Shown piece by piece: positions 20,961 through 31,400 of a stretch of DNA of 64,000 nt. A program made the translations under genes and the position numbers. A model generated the notes under the pieces. That model was given only the letters and a program-made list of their open reading frames with translations. It did not search any database and had not been told where the DNA came from. The DNA comes from Apostichopus japonicus (taxonomy: Eukaryota; Echinodermata; Holothuroidea; Aspidochirotida; Stichopodidae). Every line of letters starts with the position of its first letter. Within the stretch, counting starts at the first letter, position 1. The DNA lies in assembly GCF_037975245.1 (NCBI RefSeq), contig NC_092561.1, positions 19,713,508-19,777,507 on the forward strand, written 5' to 3'.

Positions 20961-21947
20961 TTCCCTCTTGCCAAATCCATTGTAAGAAACACTCTGCTAT
21001 CGTCAAGATTAAAAATTTCTCACAGTGTGTAAGCTTCATTGAAACAGCGGTCCATGAATGGATTTCCATGATGCTCGTCTCCATATAATGGTATAGTCCA
21101 AGCGTTCCATATGTAACACGGTTAGACCTTAAATCTCAACGGTTCATATATAGCTTAAGCCTCTTTTGTCGTTAGTGTAATACTCTTTCGTAGATATCGT
21201 ATAGCAGGCACCCAATATGAGTCAACTGTTTGTTCAAACAACTTCCGACTATAGGAAAGAATTCTTTGATTATGTTCAGCCAAGTGTTTTGAAGAACTTG
21301 ACCTTTTTTGGTCCAATGGCTTTTTAAATTAATTTTGCAATGTTGGATATAGCTACCGATTACCACGATAACAGTCATTTATACTTCCTTCTATGAAATG
21401 ATCAATCACGATCAGGAAAGTCCCTAAAGAAACCTTGACGTCGTCCTCTTTTATTCTTTGAATTCGTTTGTTATTTGTCTTTCTCTTCTTTTGTTTTCTT
21501 TGCTTTTCTGTACTTTGGATTCCTTTCCGGGTTTCCCAAAGGAAAACCGACATTTCAAACTTGTGAGAGAGACCGAGGGGTGCAAGGTCGGTAATTACTA
21601 TTACGTGTAGATTCGTCCAACACGGCAACATACAGAAACGCTGTACTCAATGCCGAAGACTTTGTTGGAACCCACCGACGGCTAGATCCTCAATTCTCAG
21701 AAAGGTTGCGATTACTAAAATCATGGGGTCTGCACAGTTTGCCAATGTTAGATAAACATTCAACGGGTAGAATAAAATAAATTTTACTCGGAAGTATTAA
21801 ATTAGTAAATGTTGATAATATTATGTAGTTCATATGACTTTAAATGGTAACATATGTTGTTTTTTATACTAGATAAATTATATACCCCAATTACAATAGT
21901 CCGTGTACATGAAGCTTTGTAGTTTAGTCAAATAGGGGTAACGTAAG
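20961..21947. other. Intergenic, nothing recognised
   Basis: AT-rich. Two minus-strand open frames of 68 and 92 codons lack recognisable motifs and are not called. Confidence 0.4.
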
Positions 21948-22166
21948 TTGGCTTAAATAATGTTTAAAAAATTGGAAATATATCTAAAACGAAAATAACT
22001 GCTAGTACTGCAGAAGACATATAAAGAACACGTTTATATTTTTATGTATTCTGAATTTAAGTTCTTGGCTTAAATAATGTTTCAAAAATTGGAAATATAT
22101 CTAAAACGAAAATAACTGCTCGTACGGCAGAAGACATATAAAGAACACGTTTATATTTTTATGTAT
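21948..22166. repeat. 117-bp tandem duplication
   Basis: Two nearly identical copies starting ttggcttaaataatg at 21948 and 22065. The second copy (about 102 bp) differs at only a few bases, for example ctagtactgcag versus ctcgtacggcag. Confidence 0.92.
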
Positions 22167-22724
22167 CCATGTGGCTACTCAAAAATGTGTATTACATGCC
22201 AAACTTACGTACTACGAGTAGAGCCCTTTTGACAAGTCGTACGCGGTACAGGTAGGACCCTTGCAATCTCATCTGCGAATCAATCAGTTCACACATCCTG
22301 AGACTATGCATGCATTCTAAGATCTTCAATACTGCTCTAATTACCTTTCGGGAAACATTTCAAACTGATTTTTTTTTTTTTTTTGCGCGCGCACGTTTAC
22401 AGTTACCACCTTTATTTGTCAAGACGATTATGAAAAGGAAAGAAAAAAAAAGAATAAAAAGTGTATCCTTACAGGGAGATGGATGGTCTTTGTAAGGAAT
22501 TTTATTATTTTGTTAAGGGAATGGAATATTAGGCCTACATAACGAGAGTTGACAGAATGGTTGCTGGGATAGAACTTTTTACCTATAGAGTCCAGCAAGT
22601 ATACAAACGATCACAATAGTCCAAGCCAACAGCTCATATGGTAGGTCATGTTAAATAATGTCCATCTATATGGCTCTATAGCCCGGCATACTTGTATTCG
22701 GTACTCGTATTCTAACATAGTATA
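22167..22724. other. Intergenic, nothing recognised
   Basis: Contains a T run followed by gcgcgcgc near 22370-22392 and no supported gene. Confidence 0.4.
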
Positions 22725-22930
22725 GTATAGTATTCAACATTTTAACTCAAATTTGGAATCTATTCAACTTAGAAAGTCATTTTATATGGGAAAACCGTAG
22801 ATTGCTCTTGTATGAAAATAACCACCATGCTATGACCCGGTCGGTTATCGAACCGGTAACCTACCGATTGATAAACCTCACTGCTTCAAATGCCACTCCA
22901 TTTAGGAGACTCGGTCACAGCACCGGTATA
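22725..22930 (-). repeat. tRNA-derived SINE with body
   Basis: On the minus strand: a tRNA-Ser/Leu-like head with box A tgtgaccgagt, an arm with ttgaagcagtgaggttt and box B ggttcgataacc. A body follows with aaaatgactttctaagttga and a tagtatagtatagta tail. The body matches the plus-strand copy at 27739-27935, which defines a SINE family. Confidence 0.8.
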
Positions 22931-23155
22931 GCATAGGCCTAGTACCTGTATAGTATAGTAGCTGCAATCTATACACTCGCCCTTACATGCATGTGTGATA
23001 GTTTTGCTTTTAACATTCTCAGTTTTATTACGTGTAAGTTTTCTTATTCACACAAATTTTCATTGAATAAAAGGAATGTTCGCATTTTTATACGTTTTTA
23101 TTGTGTTAGACGTTGAGTTCTGTTGCTGGTTCATTTATATATATATATATTCGAT

Positions 23156-23245
23156 CAGTGGCGTATCCACGGGTGGCGGCGTGGGGCGACGGCCCCCATG
23201 AACACTTGTGCCCCCCCCCCCGGTCGCCCTCCCACTGGGATTTTG
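23156..23245 (+). mobile_element. MITE end (CAGTGGCGTATCCACGG)
   Basis: A cagtggcgtatccacgg start with a C-rich inner part resembling the other hAT-like ends in the window. No matching right end is seen. Confidence 0.45.
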
Positions 23246-23639
23246 GGTGTCGAAAAGAAAATTACATGTGAGAAAAATATTTCATTGGTCTGAATGGTCT
23301 CGAATCTCCATGTTGACCACTCATGAATGACCCTTCGACCGCGGACCGGCAGTAGGCTATAGTTGCTGAAAAACCTGACGTGACATAGCGCATAGGCCGA
23401 GAAGACATCTACAGTAGTTGCACTGTACTGAAAACACATGTTAACGACCGTCGAATTATATAATTCCTGCTCTACAAGACTACAACACACATAATGCTTA
23501 CTACTGAATTTGTGTGTTCGACTGTTAAGGCAAACTTTGCTTTTGTTGCTTTTTTAAACTGGATGGTGACGTCACAATAGAAAGGTGGTTATACCAGGGA
23601 CTGGAATGCCAAAGAAGATGTTAAGAGGTAAGAAATTTT
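23246..23639. other. Intergenic, nothing recognised
   Basis: A minus-strand open frame of 111 codons spans the MITE end and unique DNA; it shows no domain and is not called. Confidence 0.4.
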
Positions 23640-23826
23640 GACATCATACAGGTTTCCCACATCATTGCTCGCGTCATTGCCTCGATACTCTGTTACATTT
23701 TCAATCAGGTTTTCACTTCTGGGACGTACCCTGATGCTCTTTAAAACCGCTAAAAAAAACAAAATTTTCAAGAAAGGAGACAATACTATCACTGAGAACT
23801 ACCGGCCAATCAGTTTATCACCCTAA
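23640..23826 (+). pseudogene. LINE reverse-transcriptase fragment
   Basis: Translation gives IIARVIASILCYIFNQVF, then SGTYPDAL, and after a frame change FKKGDNTITENYRPISLSP followed by a stop. F-KKGD...NYRPISL is the hallmark entry into the reverse-transcriptase domain of non-LTR retrotransposons, and the upstream hydrophobic stretch fits the same protein. The frameshift lies near 23735-23750. Only about 60 codons remain, so this is a dead relic of a CR1/L2/Jockey-like element; the clade cannot be fixed. Confidence 0.85.
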
Positions 23827-24119
23827 CAATATTTCAGAAGCAATCTTTGGTGTCCGTTTGACATAAAGTTCGGTCATTTCAGTATGTTACTTGGCTGACA
23901 GCCCAGTCAATCTTTCCTTATTTTCCACGCGCAATTTGCAGATTTGTCGAAAAATGTCAATGCCGGTGTCAAACTCACAAAAAATATGTCATGATATATC
24001 AAAGTAACTTACCAGACTATTTTTTGTTTTCTATTTCACTAAGCTATTTGATGACCATATCAAGACACGGGATCTCAAAATAAAGGATGTTGAGAAAACG
24101 TTACTGCAGCTTACAAGGC

Positions 24120-24431
24120 CTAAGAAGCAGGCGCGTAGCCATATAGGGTGGGGCGAAGAGGGCGACCGCCCCCCCCCCCTTGAGCATATTTTTTGTATGT
24201 TTTTATGATATCGCTAGAAATTTCGAGCTTAGATTCAACTTACAAGGCCTGGGAAGTGCCATTTCCAGCGATCTGGGAGGCATTTTCAGCCAAAATTTTC
24301 TTTTACTCGTACCGACAACTCATGGTGGCGCTACGTTTAGATAGTTTTCAATGCAGAATCTACGGCTCGATAGTTTGCCTACAGGTTCGCCCCTCCCTTG
24401 GCAAATTCCTGGCTACGCGCCTGCTGGGAAG
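24120..24431 (+). mobile_element. hAT-like MITE (CAGGCGCGTAGCCA family), inner copy
   Basis: Element 24128-24423 (296 bp) with perfect terminal inverted repeats caggcgcgtagcca / tggctacgcgcctg. Flanks ctaagaag (24120-24127) and ctgggaag (24424-24431) form an 8-bp target duplication with two changes. The target word ctgggaag is itself part of this repeat family, so the element sits inside an older relative. Confidence 0.85.
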
Positions 24432-24594
24432 GGTCATTTCCAACGATCTAGGAGGTCTTTTTAGCTAAAATTTCCGCTACGCTGCGCGCCAACACTTGGT
24501 GGCGCTCCGCTTAGATAATAACAAGACGCACTCCTAGGAAATGGTCAAGCCCCCCCCCCCCCCCCCAATGAAAAAAATCCTGGCTACGCCATTG
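24432..24594 (+). mobile_element. Outer, older MITE copy, right part
   Basis: Continues gggtcatttccaacgatct, the same internal sequence as the inner copy, and ends with a C run and tggctacgccattg. The left part is eroded upstream of 24120. Confidence 0.65.
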
Positions 24595-24675
24595 TGTTCG
24601 ATACAGGTGACAAACGCTTACAGTGCAATTGCGACCTTCCTTACCTTTTTCGAACCTCTGGACATACAATCAGCG

Positions 24676-24744
24676 TCCATAGCCATGGTTAGGATGTCCG
24701 CATATAAAGCGAGAGGACCGGGTTCGAATCCCAGTGGAGGCTGG
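24676..24744 (+). repeat. tRNA-like head of a SINE
   Basis: Box A-like tggttaggatgtcc and box B gggttcgaatccc are spaced as in a tRNA, but the arms do not pair well enough for a functional tRNA gene. It leads directly into the palindrome at 24752, so it looks like a tRNA-derived repeat. Confidence 0.6.
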
Positions 24745-24751
24745 AAGTTTT

Positions 24752-24787
24752 TTCACTGTTCTGGATTTTCCAACTCACTACGATTTC

Positions 24788-24863
<76 letters not shown>

Positions 24864-24899
24864 GAAATCATAGTGAGTTGGAAAATCCAGAACATTGAA
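24752..24899. repeat. Palindrome with a (TA)n centre
   Basis: The arms 24758-24790 and 24861-24893 are inverted copies with one mismatch in 33 bp, and the match extends weakly to 24752 and 24899. The centre is about 70 bp of (TA)n. The whole could fold as one long hairpin. Confidence 0.93.
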
Positions 24900-25418
24900 G
24901 AACTGGAAAATGTTGACACAAGAGAAAATATATAAATTGCACTTTAAGAGACGGGTCGGCAGGGAACTACAGAGTGCTAGAAATGCAAAACCTGGTTACT
25001 AATTGATCGCACCTGCTCTACAGTACCTCCACTTGCGTATCATTTTTCTTCATTGGCTGTGACGTGTAACATTTCGATGTTATTTGTTTTCTTTCCCATC
25101 TGCAATGAGCAGTTTCTTGACAGCAATCGTGTGGCGTTATTTTGCTCTATCTGTCCAGAACTTGAGTGGGAGGGAATCTGTCTTGTGACTGCCCACTAAG
25201 TTTGTATTTATTGGACAAATACTTTTCAACGTCATTCAGTAATTATGACGTTTGATTGCCTCCAGGGTACTGTATGTATATTCAACACGCTAAAGACACC
25301 TACTTCCGGGTCATGAAACCCATGCCTTACTGCTTAGCGTTAGGCTTATACTGTGCAGTTATTAACTGGGAGGTACCATCTCAATTTTTTTTGGTAGTTA
25401 AAACCGAAAATCTGCATA
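24900..25418 (+). promoter_or_regulatory. Upstream region of the transaldolase gene
   Basis: Lies between the palindrome and the first coding exon and must contain the proximal promoter and 5' UTR unless there is a distant non-coding exon. Two tgacgt-like words (25060 and 25247 regions) are visible, but no element is certain. Confidence 0.35.
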
Positions 25419-28400
25419 ATGACCGAGCCAAAGAGACCGAGAATGGCGTCAACGTTGGATCAACTCAAATCTTTCACAACTGTAGTGGCTGATACAGGCG
25501 ATTTTGAAGGTACAATTCATTTCTAATTCATGCTTGTTGGTAACCTTGTGTAAAATTTCATGTTCTTGTAATATGCAGTAATGCCTCATTTAACGAACTC
25601 AATGAAAAATTGTTCGCCAATTTTCACACTACCTGGCATAACACCCACCTTACGAACAGTGTCATTTACACAAATAAAATGCGGAAATCGTTTCGGAAAT
25701 ATGTTAAGCAATATATTACCTAGGTTAGCATACATATCGGTGTGTGTTTTGAATCGATCCTCTCAAAGTTAATTCCTAAACTTAGTCTTGACGTAATACA
25801 CAGCAGGGGAATATCCTGTTTCGTAGCCTAACATGAAATCTAAAGCCACTGCGATTGTAGCCTAGCTTTGGGTGCACGACGTCCCGTGCAACAACGTTAG
25901 GCTTCCACAAAGATCGGTCATACATATACAGTACACAACGACATGCTGTACAATACAGTGCATAGTGTAACTGTTATAGATCAATCGAGCACATTGACAC
26001 TGGCTACTCATGGACACAGTGTTCTTACTAGCCTAATTTGGTAAAGACAAATTTAATGATTATTGCACTTACTTAGGCTAGAGATTAACACTATAGGCTG
26101 TACCTAGGCCTAGGGTTTCAGTTGTTTTCCGCACACGTTTGTTCTGTGCGGAAAACAACTTTTTTTTCCCTCAATTTAAAACAACTATATTTTTCCTCAA
26201 TTTTAGGATACCAAATTCAGGATGATGAAAATAACATGAAAGAGTATCAAAGAACGTCGATAAGGATGGTTAGACTGAGTTCATGTCAGAAAAAATTGTT
26301 ACTAACGTTGACAAACCCACTGAATGAGGTTATGAATTATGACAAAAACACCATACACAATACCCACCAACAAGCCTGGTGAATGCCTATACACAACTTG
26401 TCACTCGAAGCTACGTATGTTTTCTTTTACTCGTTGCAGCCATTGGCCAGTACAAGCCTACAGATGCAACCACCAATCCATCCCTGATCCTCGCTGCTGC
26501 GGGAATGCCCCAGTATAGAGCGTTGATAGAACAAGCTGTTCAATATGGCAAGAGCAAAGGAAAGTAAGAATTTATCATCAAAAATGTCTTTCCATTCCAT
26601 TGAACAGTTCGCTATTGACTGAGTATATATACACAACCATTCACGTCCTGTTTTTAATTGATGGATTGATTGTTTGTTTAAAGTACATGAATGTAAAAGC
26701 ATCTGGGATCTTTCAGACATGTTGGTCAGACTGACCATTAGTGTAATTAAATGTAGACCAAACATTGTATATTTAGACTGCTTCCTTGTACAGTAGATCT
26801 ATAGTTATTACCCTGTGTCCTACTCGGCCATATGATAAAAAGTGGCATTTACAAATCTTTGTGAAATTTCATCCAGCAGGGTGCTTTATCTCAACAACTG
26901 AGTGCATACTTAACCCTACCCCTACCCCTTGCTTCCCAACCACCACCTTCTCCCCCTACCCCCACCTCATGCTTCCACCCCTTACAGTACATGTGTATAT
27001 TACTTTGTAAACAACCTAAATAAATATGATAGCATACTGGATTGTGTGGAGGCTTAATGTACATTGCTACTGTACCAGATTCTTTGTCCTTTATTGCTTG
27101 TGACTGGCTTTGCTAGATGTGCAATCTACGAAATATGTTTCACACATCCAATCTCTTCCACTTACTAGCAAAGGAAATTTTTGCCTCCATTTTGGTAATA
27201 ATTTTTTTTCCCTCTATCAATGTCCAGAACTATTGACGAACAGGTTACTTTTGCTATGGACAAGATCTTTGTTATCTTTGGACTCGAGATTTTGAAGATT
27301 GTTCCCGGACGGGTCTCGACCGAAGTAGACGCTCGGTGAGTACAGTGAGGCTCTGTATCGAACTGTGTCAAACTACACAGCACAAAAGATTGTGTCCTGT
27401 GCAGCATGGCTGCAGCCTCCTCAGCAGCCTACTTTTGACACAGTGTCTCAGTCAGTGAGACTTGTAGGGTGTCATTATATTTAATTTCAATTTCTTTATT
27501 CCAGTATAAATTACAAAATTTATATAGAACACATAATAATGATACATAAAAGACGTAAAAAATGTACAATCATGAAAGCATGAACAAAGAAGATGGAGGA
27601 TTAGAAGTTTGAAAGATTAAAAGGATTATAACAGAGATTCTAAGAGCCCATTTTGAATATAAGTGGCTGCTCTGTAGATAAATGAATTCTTAAAAAGCAT
27701 AATTCTGAAATTTGGCAAGATAGTATAAGCAAGGCACCAGTGATGTGGCCGAGTGGATAAAGGTGGTGTCATTTGAAGCAATGAGGCTTATAGCAATCAA
27801 GAGATTTCCTGGTTCAATACCCGGCAGTGTTAGTAGTAAGGTGGGTTTTTCATCCAAGAGCAGTCCATAGTATTCACATCTAAAATGACTTTCTAAATTG
27901 AAAGGATTCCAAATTTTAGTTAATATGTTGAATTGGAAGCCACCTGATGTGAAAGTTGTAATCCATGAACCCTTGACTGCGGGTTTCTCCCACATTTGTG
28001 GTCGCTTAGGCATTGTAAACATAACTGCTGATTATTATTATTATATTATAAAGATACGGTAGTCTCAGAAATACCACAGATACAGCATCATCAAAGTTTA
28101 TTTAGAAATGCATTTTACTGTGTGACAAAGTCAGCTTATGTTGTGCAATGGACAATTCGGTTTAGTTTGGTTGATCTGGTTTTTAGCGATATCTGGGTAC
28201 CATGTCAACTGCTACTTTGTTACTTTTGTAACAAAAGCTCACGAGACCTGAGTTATACTGCTGATTCATGCCAATTCCTAACTTTATATCTAATTTCAAA
28301 GAATACTTAAAAGAAAATGAATGCATTGTTATGCAATAATACAAAGCCGTAAGTGAAATAACTTAGTGGAATTCTGCACGTGTAGCAAAATTACAAAAAG

Positions 28401-31400
28401 TAAAGAAAAGATGTCCCATAAATTTCCAGAAATTAACTGTGCATAGTTGTACAAAAGCACTGTCATAGTTGATTATTACTAAAAATAAATCAGAAAAATA
28501 ATTCATGTCCGGGGAATGCAATAATGAAAATGTGAACATTAAATTCATATTTTTGTCATGTAATGTCATCAACAAATTGATCACTGATCTATAAGCCAAA
28601 TATACCAGGGCTGTTGGATTCAAAGGCGTGTGATGTTATCCTGTGTCTACTGTATATGCTGGAAAGGATAACATACTGTACAGTAGTCAGATTTGGTTAT
28701 ATCTTCGTCAACTTTTCAAAAGATACAAAGTAAACATCTCCACAATTGGCTTCTTACAGGGAATTTATGAAGTGTTTATTTTACACATAGCAAACTGTGT
28801 TAAATTTTGTGAATGTTGTCCATCAACTGTCAAAAATTGTCCTTTGTGTGCTGCCATTTTTTGTCAGTTTCTGAACTGTATCAGTTCCTCCATGTCAAAT
28901 CACTAAGTGTTTAGAAACATCCTCACAAGACAGTCTCCTGAATTTGCTGAAAGCTCCATCGGTTGGTTCCATTGAACATACAAAAAAATAAAATTCCCAG
29001 AAAAGTTCACAATAGCTTCACAATCCCCCAATGGATGGAAGTTACTGTTCTATAAAAAAAAAAAGTGTTCATTAAATACAGTTCCATACATGTATTCACA
29101 GAAAATGTTGCTGAGCTGTGATATTTGCTGAGTTTATACTTTTCATGGATTGCAATGAGTTTTAAAAAGCTTGTTCAAATCGAGTTTATCGAGTGATTCT
29201 GGGCCAAGGCTTTAGAATTTGGTATCATTCCAACAATGTTACAGTTCAGTTAATCTACTGACCTTTTGCCTCCCTGTAACAAGGTTTTAAATTTAAGAAA
29301 TTGAGAATATTGTTGAACTTCATTTTATCAGCCATATAATTATGATAATGTAAACAACATATCAGTTTTAGTATCAGGCCTAGAATTCCACAAGTTAAGT
29401 CACTTGATATGAAATGCAAATATTTTAAATAAATATACTGGCTGAAGTCAACTTCCTCCTTCTCAATTTTCCAGCATTGCAAAACACTTTGGGTTAACCA
29501 CGTACACAGGCTTCACAGAGAAATCCAATAATATTTGCTGAAAATAACTACGCAGCTCAATACAAGGATGACGTTAGGTACGGTAAACATGCCGATTCTT
29601 TGACTGATCGTCGTTACCAGACTTACCATGCACTTATGTGCTGAGTGTCTCCCGGCATAAAAATGCCAAATCCACTGGCATCGAATTTAGCCCATAAATC
29701 TTGGACGGAACTGTAGTCTAGAGTAATAGACATTTTATGTAGTGTACCTGTATGACACTGTTCATAATTATCACGTTGGGTTGCGGGCAATCTCTGGTAG
29801 TGAAAAATGATTTCCGTAATCATTTCTGATCATTTCCAGAGACAGGGGAGAAGCGCAGGGTATACATCATGTGTATTGCAGCAATATAGACGAGCATGCA
29901 GTATGCTCACATACACAGTGTAGTATTGTGTTGTATTCCAGCTAGCATACTGTATGTGCGTGTGGCAGTGAGGTAAAAAGCAAGTGTGGTCACAGCCACC
30001 AGCAGTGTCTGTACTCTGTACTGTATGAAGTATACGGTACTGTACAGTACATAACCATTACTTAAAGTGCATATATGTACAGACTGTATGCAAATAACAG
30101 CTAAAGTGTAGGATTTTCCATTCATTACGGCATGTACCAAAATGTGATTTATTTCTTATGTTGTTTCTACCATACCAACAAGCTAAGTATATAATTTTTT
30201 AGGGCGGAATTTATAAATTAAAGAATAGGGATTTTCCAAGTTTAATTTAAAGTGTTGAACAGTCTTTTGGCAAATAAACTAGACGTTCATTGGATGGATA
30301 TTGGGTTTTAGGTTGTCTGACGTGAGTATTGGTCGTCCCGGACGACCTTTAAATTTGAGCCCTGAGGATTATTGTGTGTTTAGTACTACATGTACATTAA
30401 AAGTACTGTAGGGTGGATCATTGATTCTCGATACAGGATAGCACAGACTGACCAATTTTGTACTGTCATAACATTCCAGGGCTGATGAGCTATATAATGG
30501 AGAACTAATTAATAATACTACTGTGAGGTTAAAACAAATTTCTGCAGCAGGTAGATCATCGATAGACTTAATACCGTGTGACAAGTTTTCACTTTCTAGC
30601 TGAACGAATCGTGGATGCCTGACGGTTGCAATTTACCCGCACCTCTCTTACCTGAGCAGTTACCTGTATCCAGCCTACTTTAAATAATAATAATAATAAT
30701 CAGCAGTTTTTTGCACTTTCCCCATTTATAGTACTACCTAGATGCATTCACCCTCGGCAGATAATTGTTCAATGTATAATAATCAGTGTTCAGTGACCCT
30801 TTGTAATTGGTTTTATCCCACTGTAGACTTTGTTTTATTTGTAACTAATCGCAAATTCCTTCAGGTCTTTTAGTGAGATGCGATTGTACCAATGAAAAGT
30901 ACAGTACTTTACTACTTTTCCTAACCTGTGAAACATTTTGTCTCTATGATGGGCTCCGTCGGGGAGGCAGTTTTTTTTTGCTATATAGCCACATATGGTA
31001 CTGTACAGTATTCATGTGGGAGAAACCGAATAACTTAGAGCTCGGTCTACTAATGTAAGTGTATTTACACATCGGGTAGACCACGGGCTGGCCAAATCTG
31101 TAGGTTTAGCTGGATTTTGCATCTCTCACATATCAGGGAAGACTGTTTCAGATGGGAAACTTGTAGATTACTCCTGGATGAGACACCCACCTTACTGTAC
31201 TTTAGCCAGCCAGGGAATGACCTCACAGTCTCCAAAATGCTAAGTTCTGATGTAGGTTTCATTGACCATTGTACAGTACAATAGCCATCATACTGTAGTA
31301 CATGTGGACATGTAGATAGATGTTACTGAAGGTCAACACCTGCACAGTATTTCACAGATAATTCCAGAGTGATAATACAGTTTGAACATGTTTGGTGTAA

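Noticed and set aside
24676-24744. Functional tRNA gene
   Set aside because: Box A and box B are present but stems do not pair properly and the sequence merges into a repeat; a SINE head is more likely. The same holds for 27739, 22930 and 35862.
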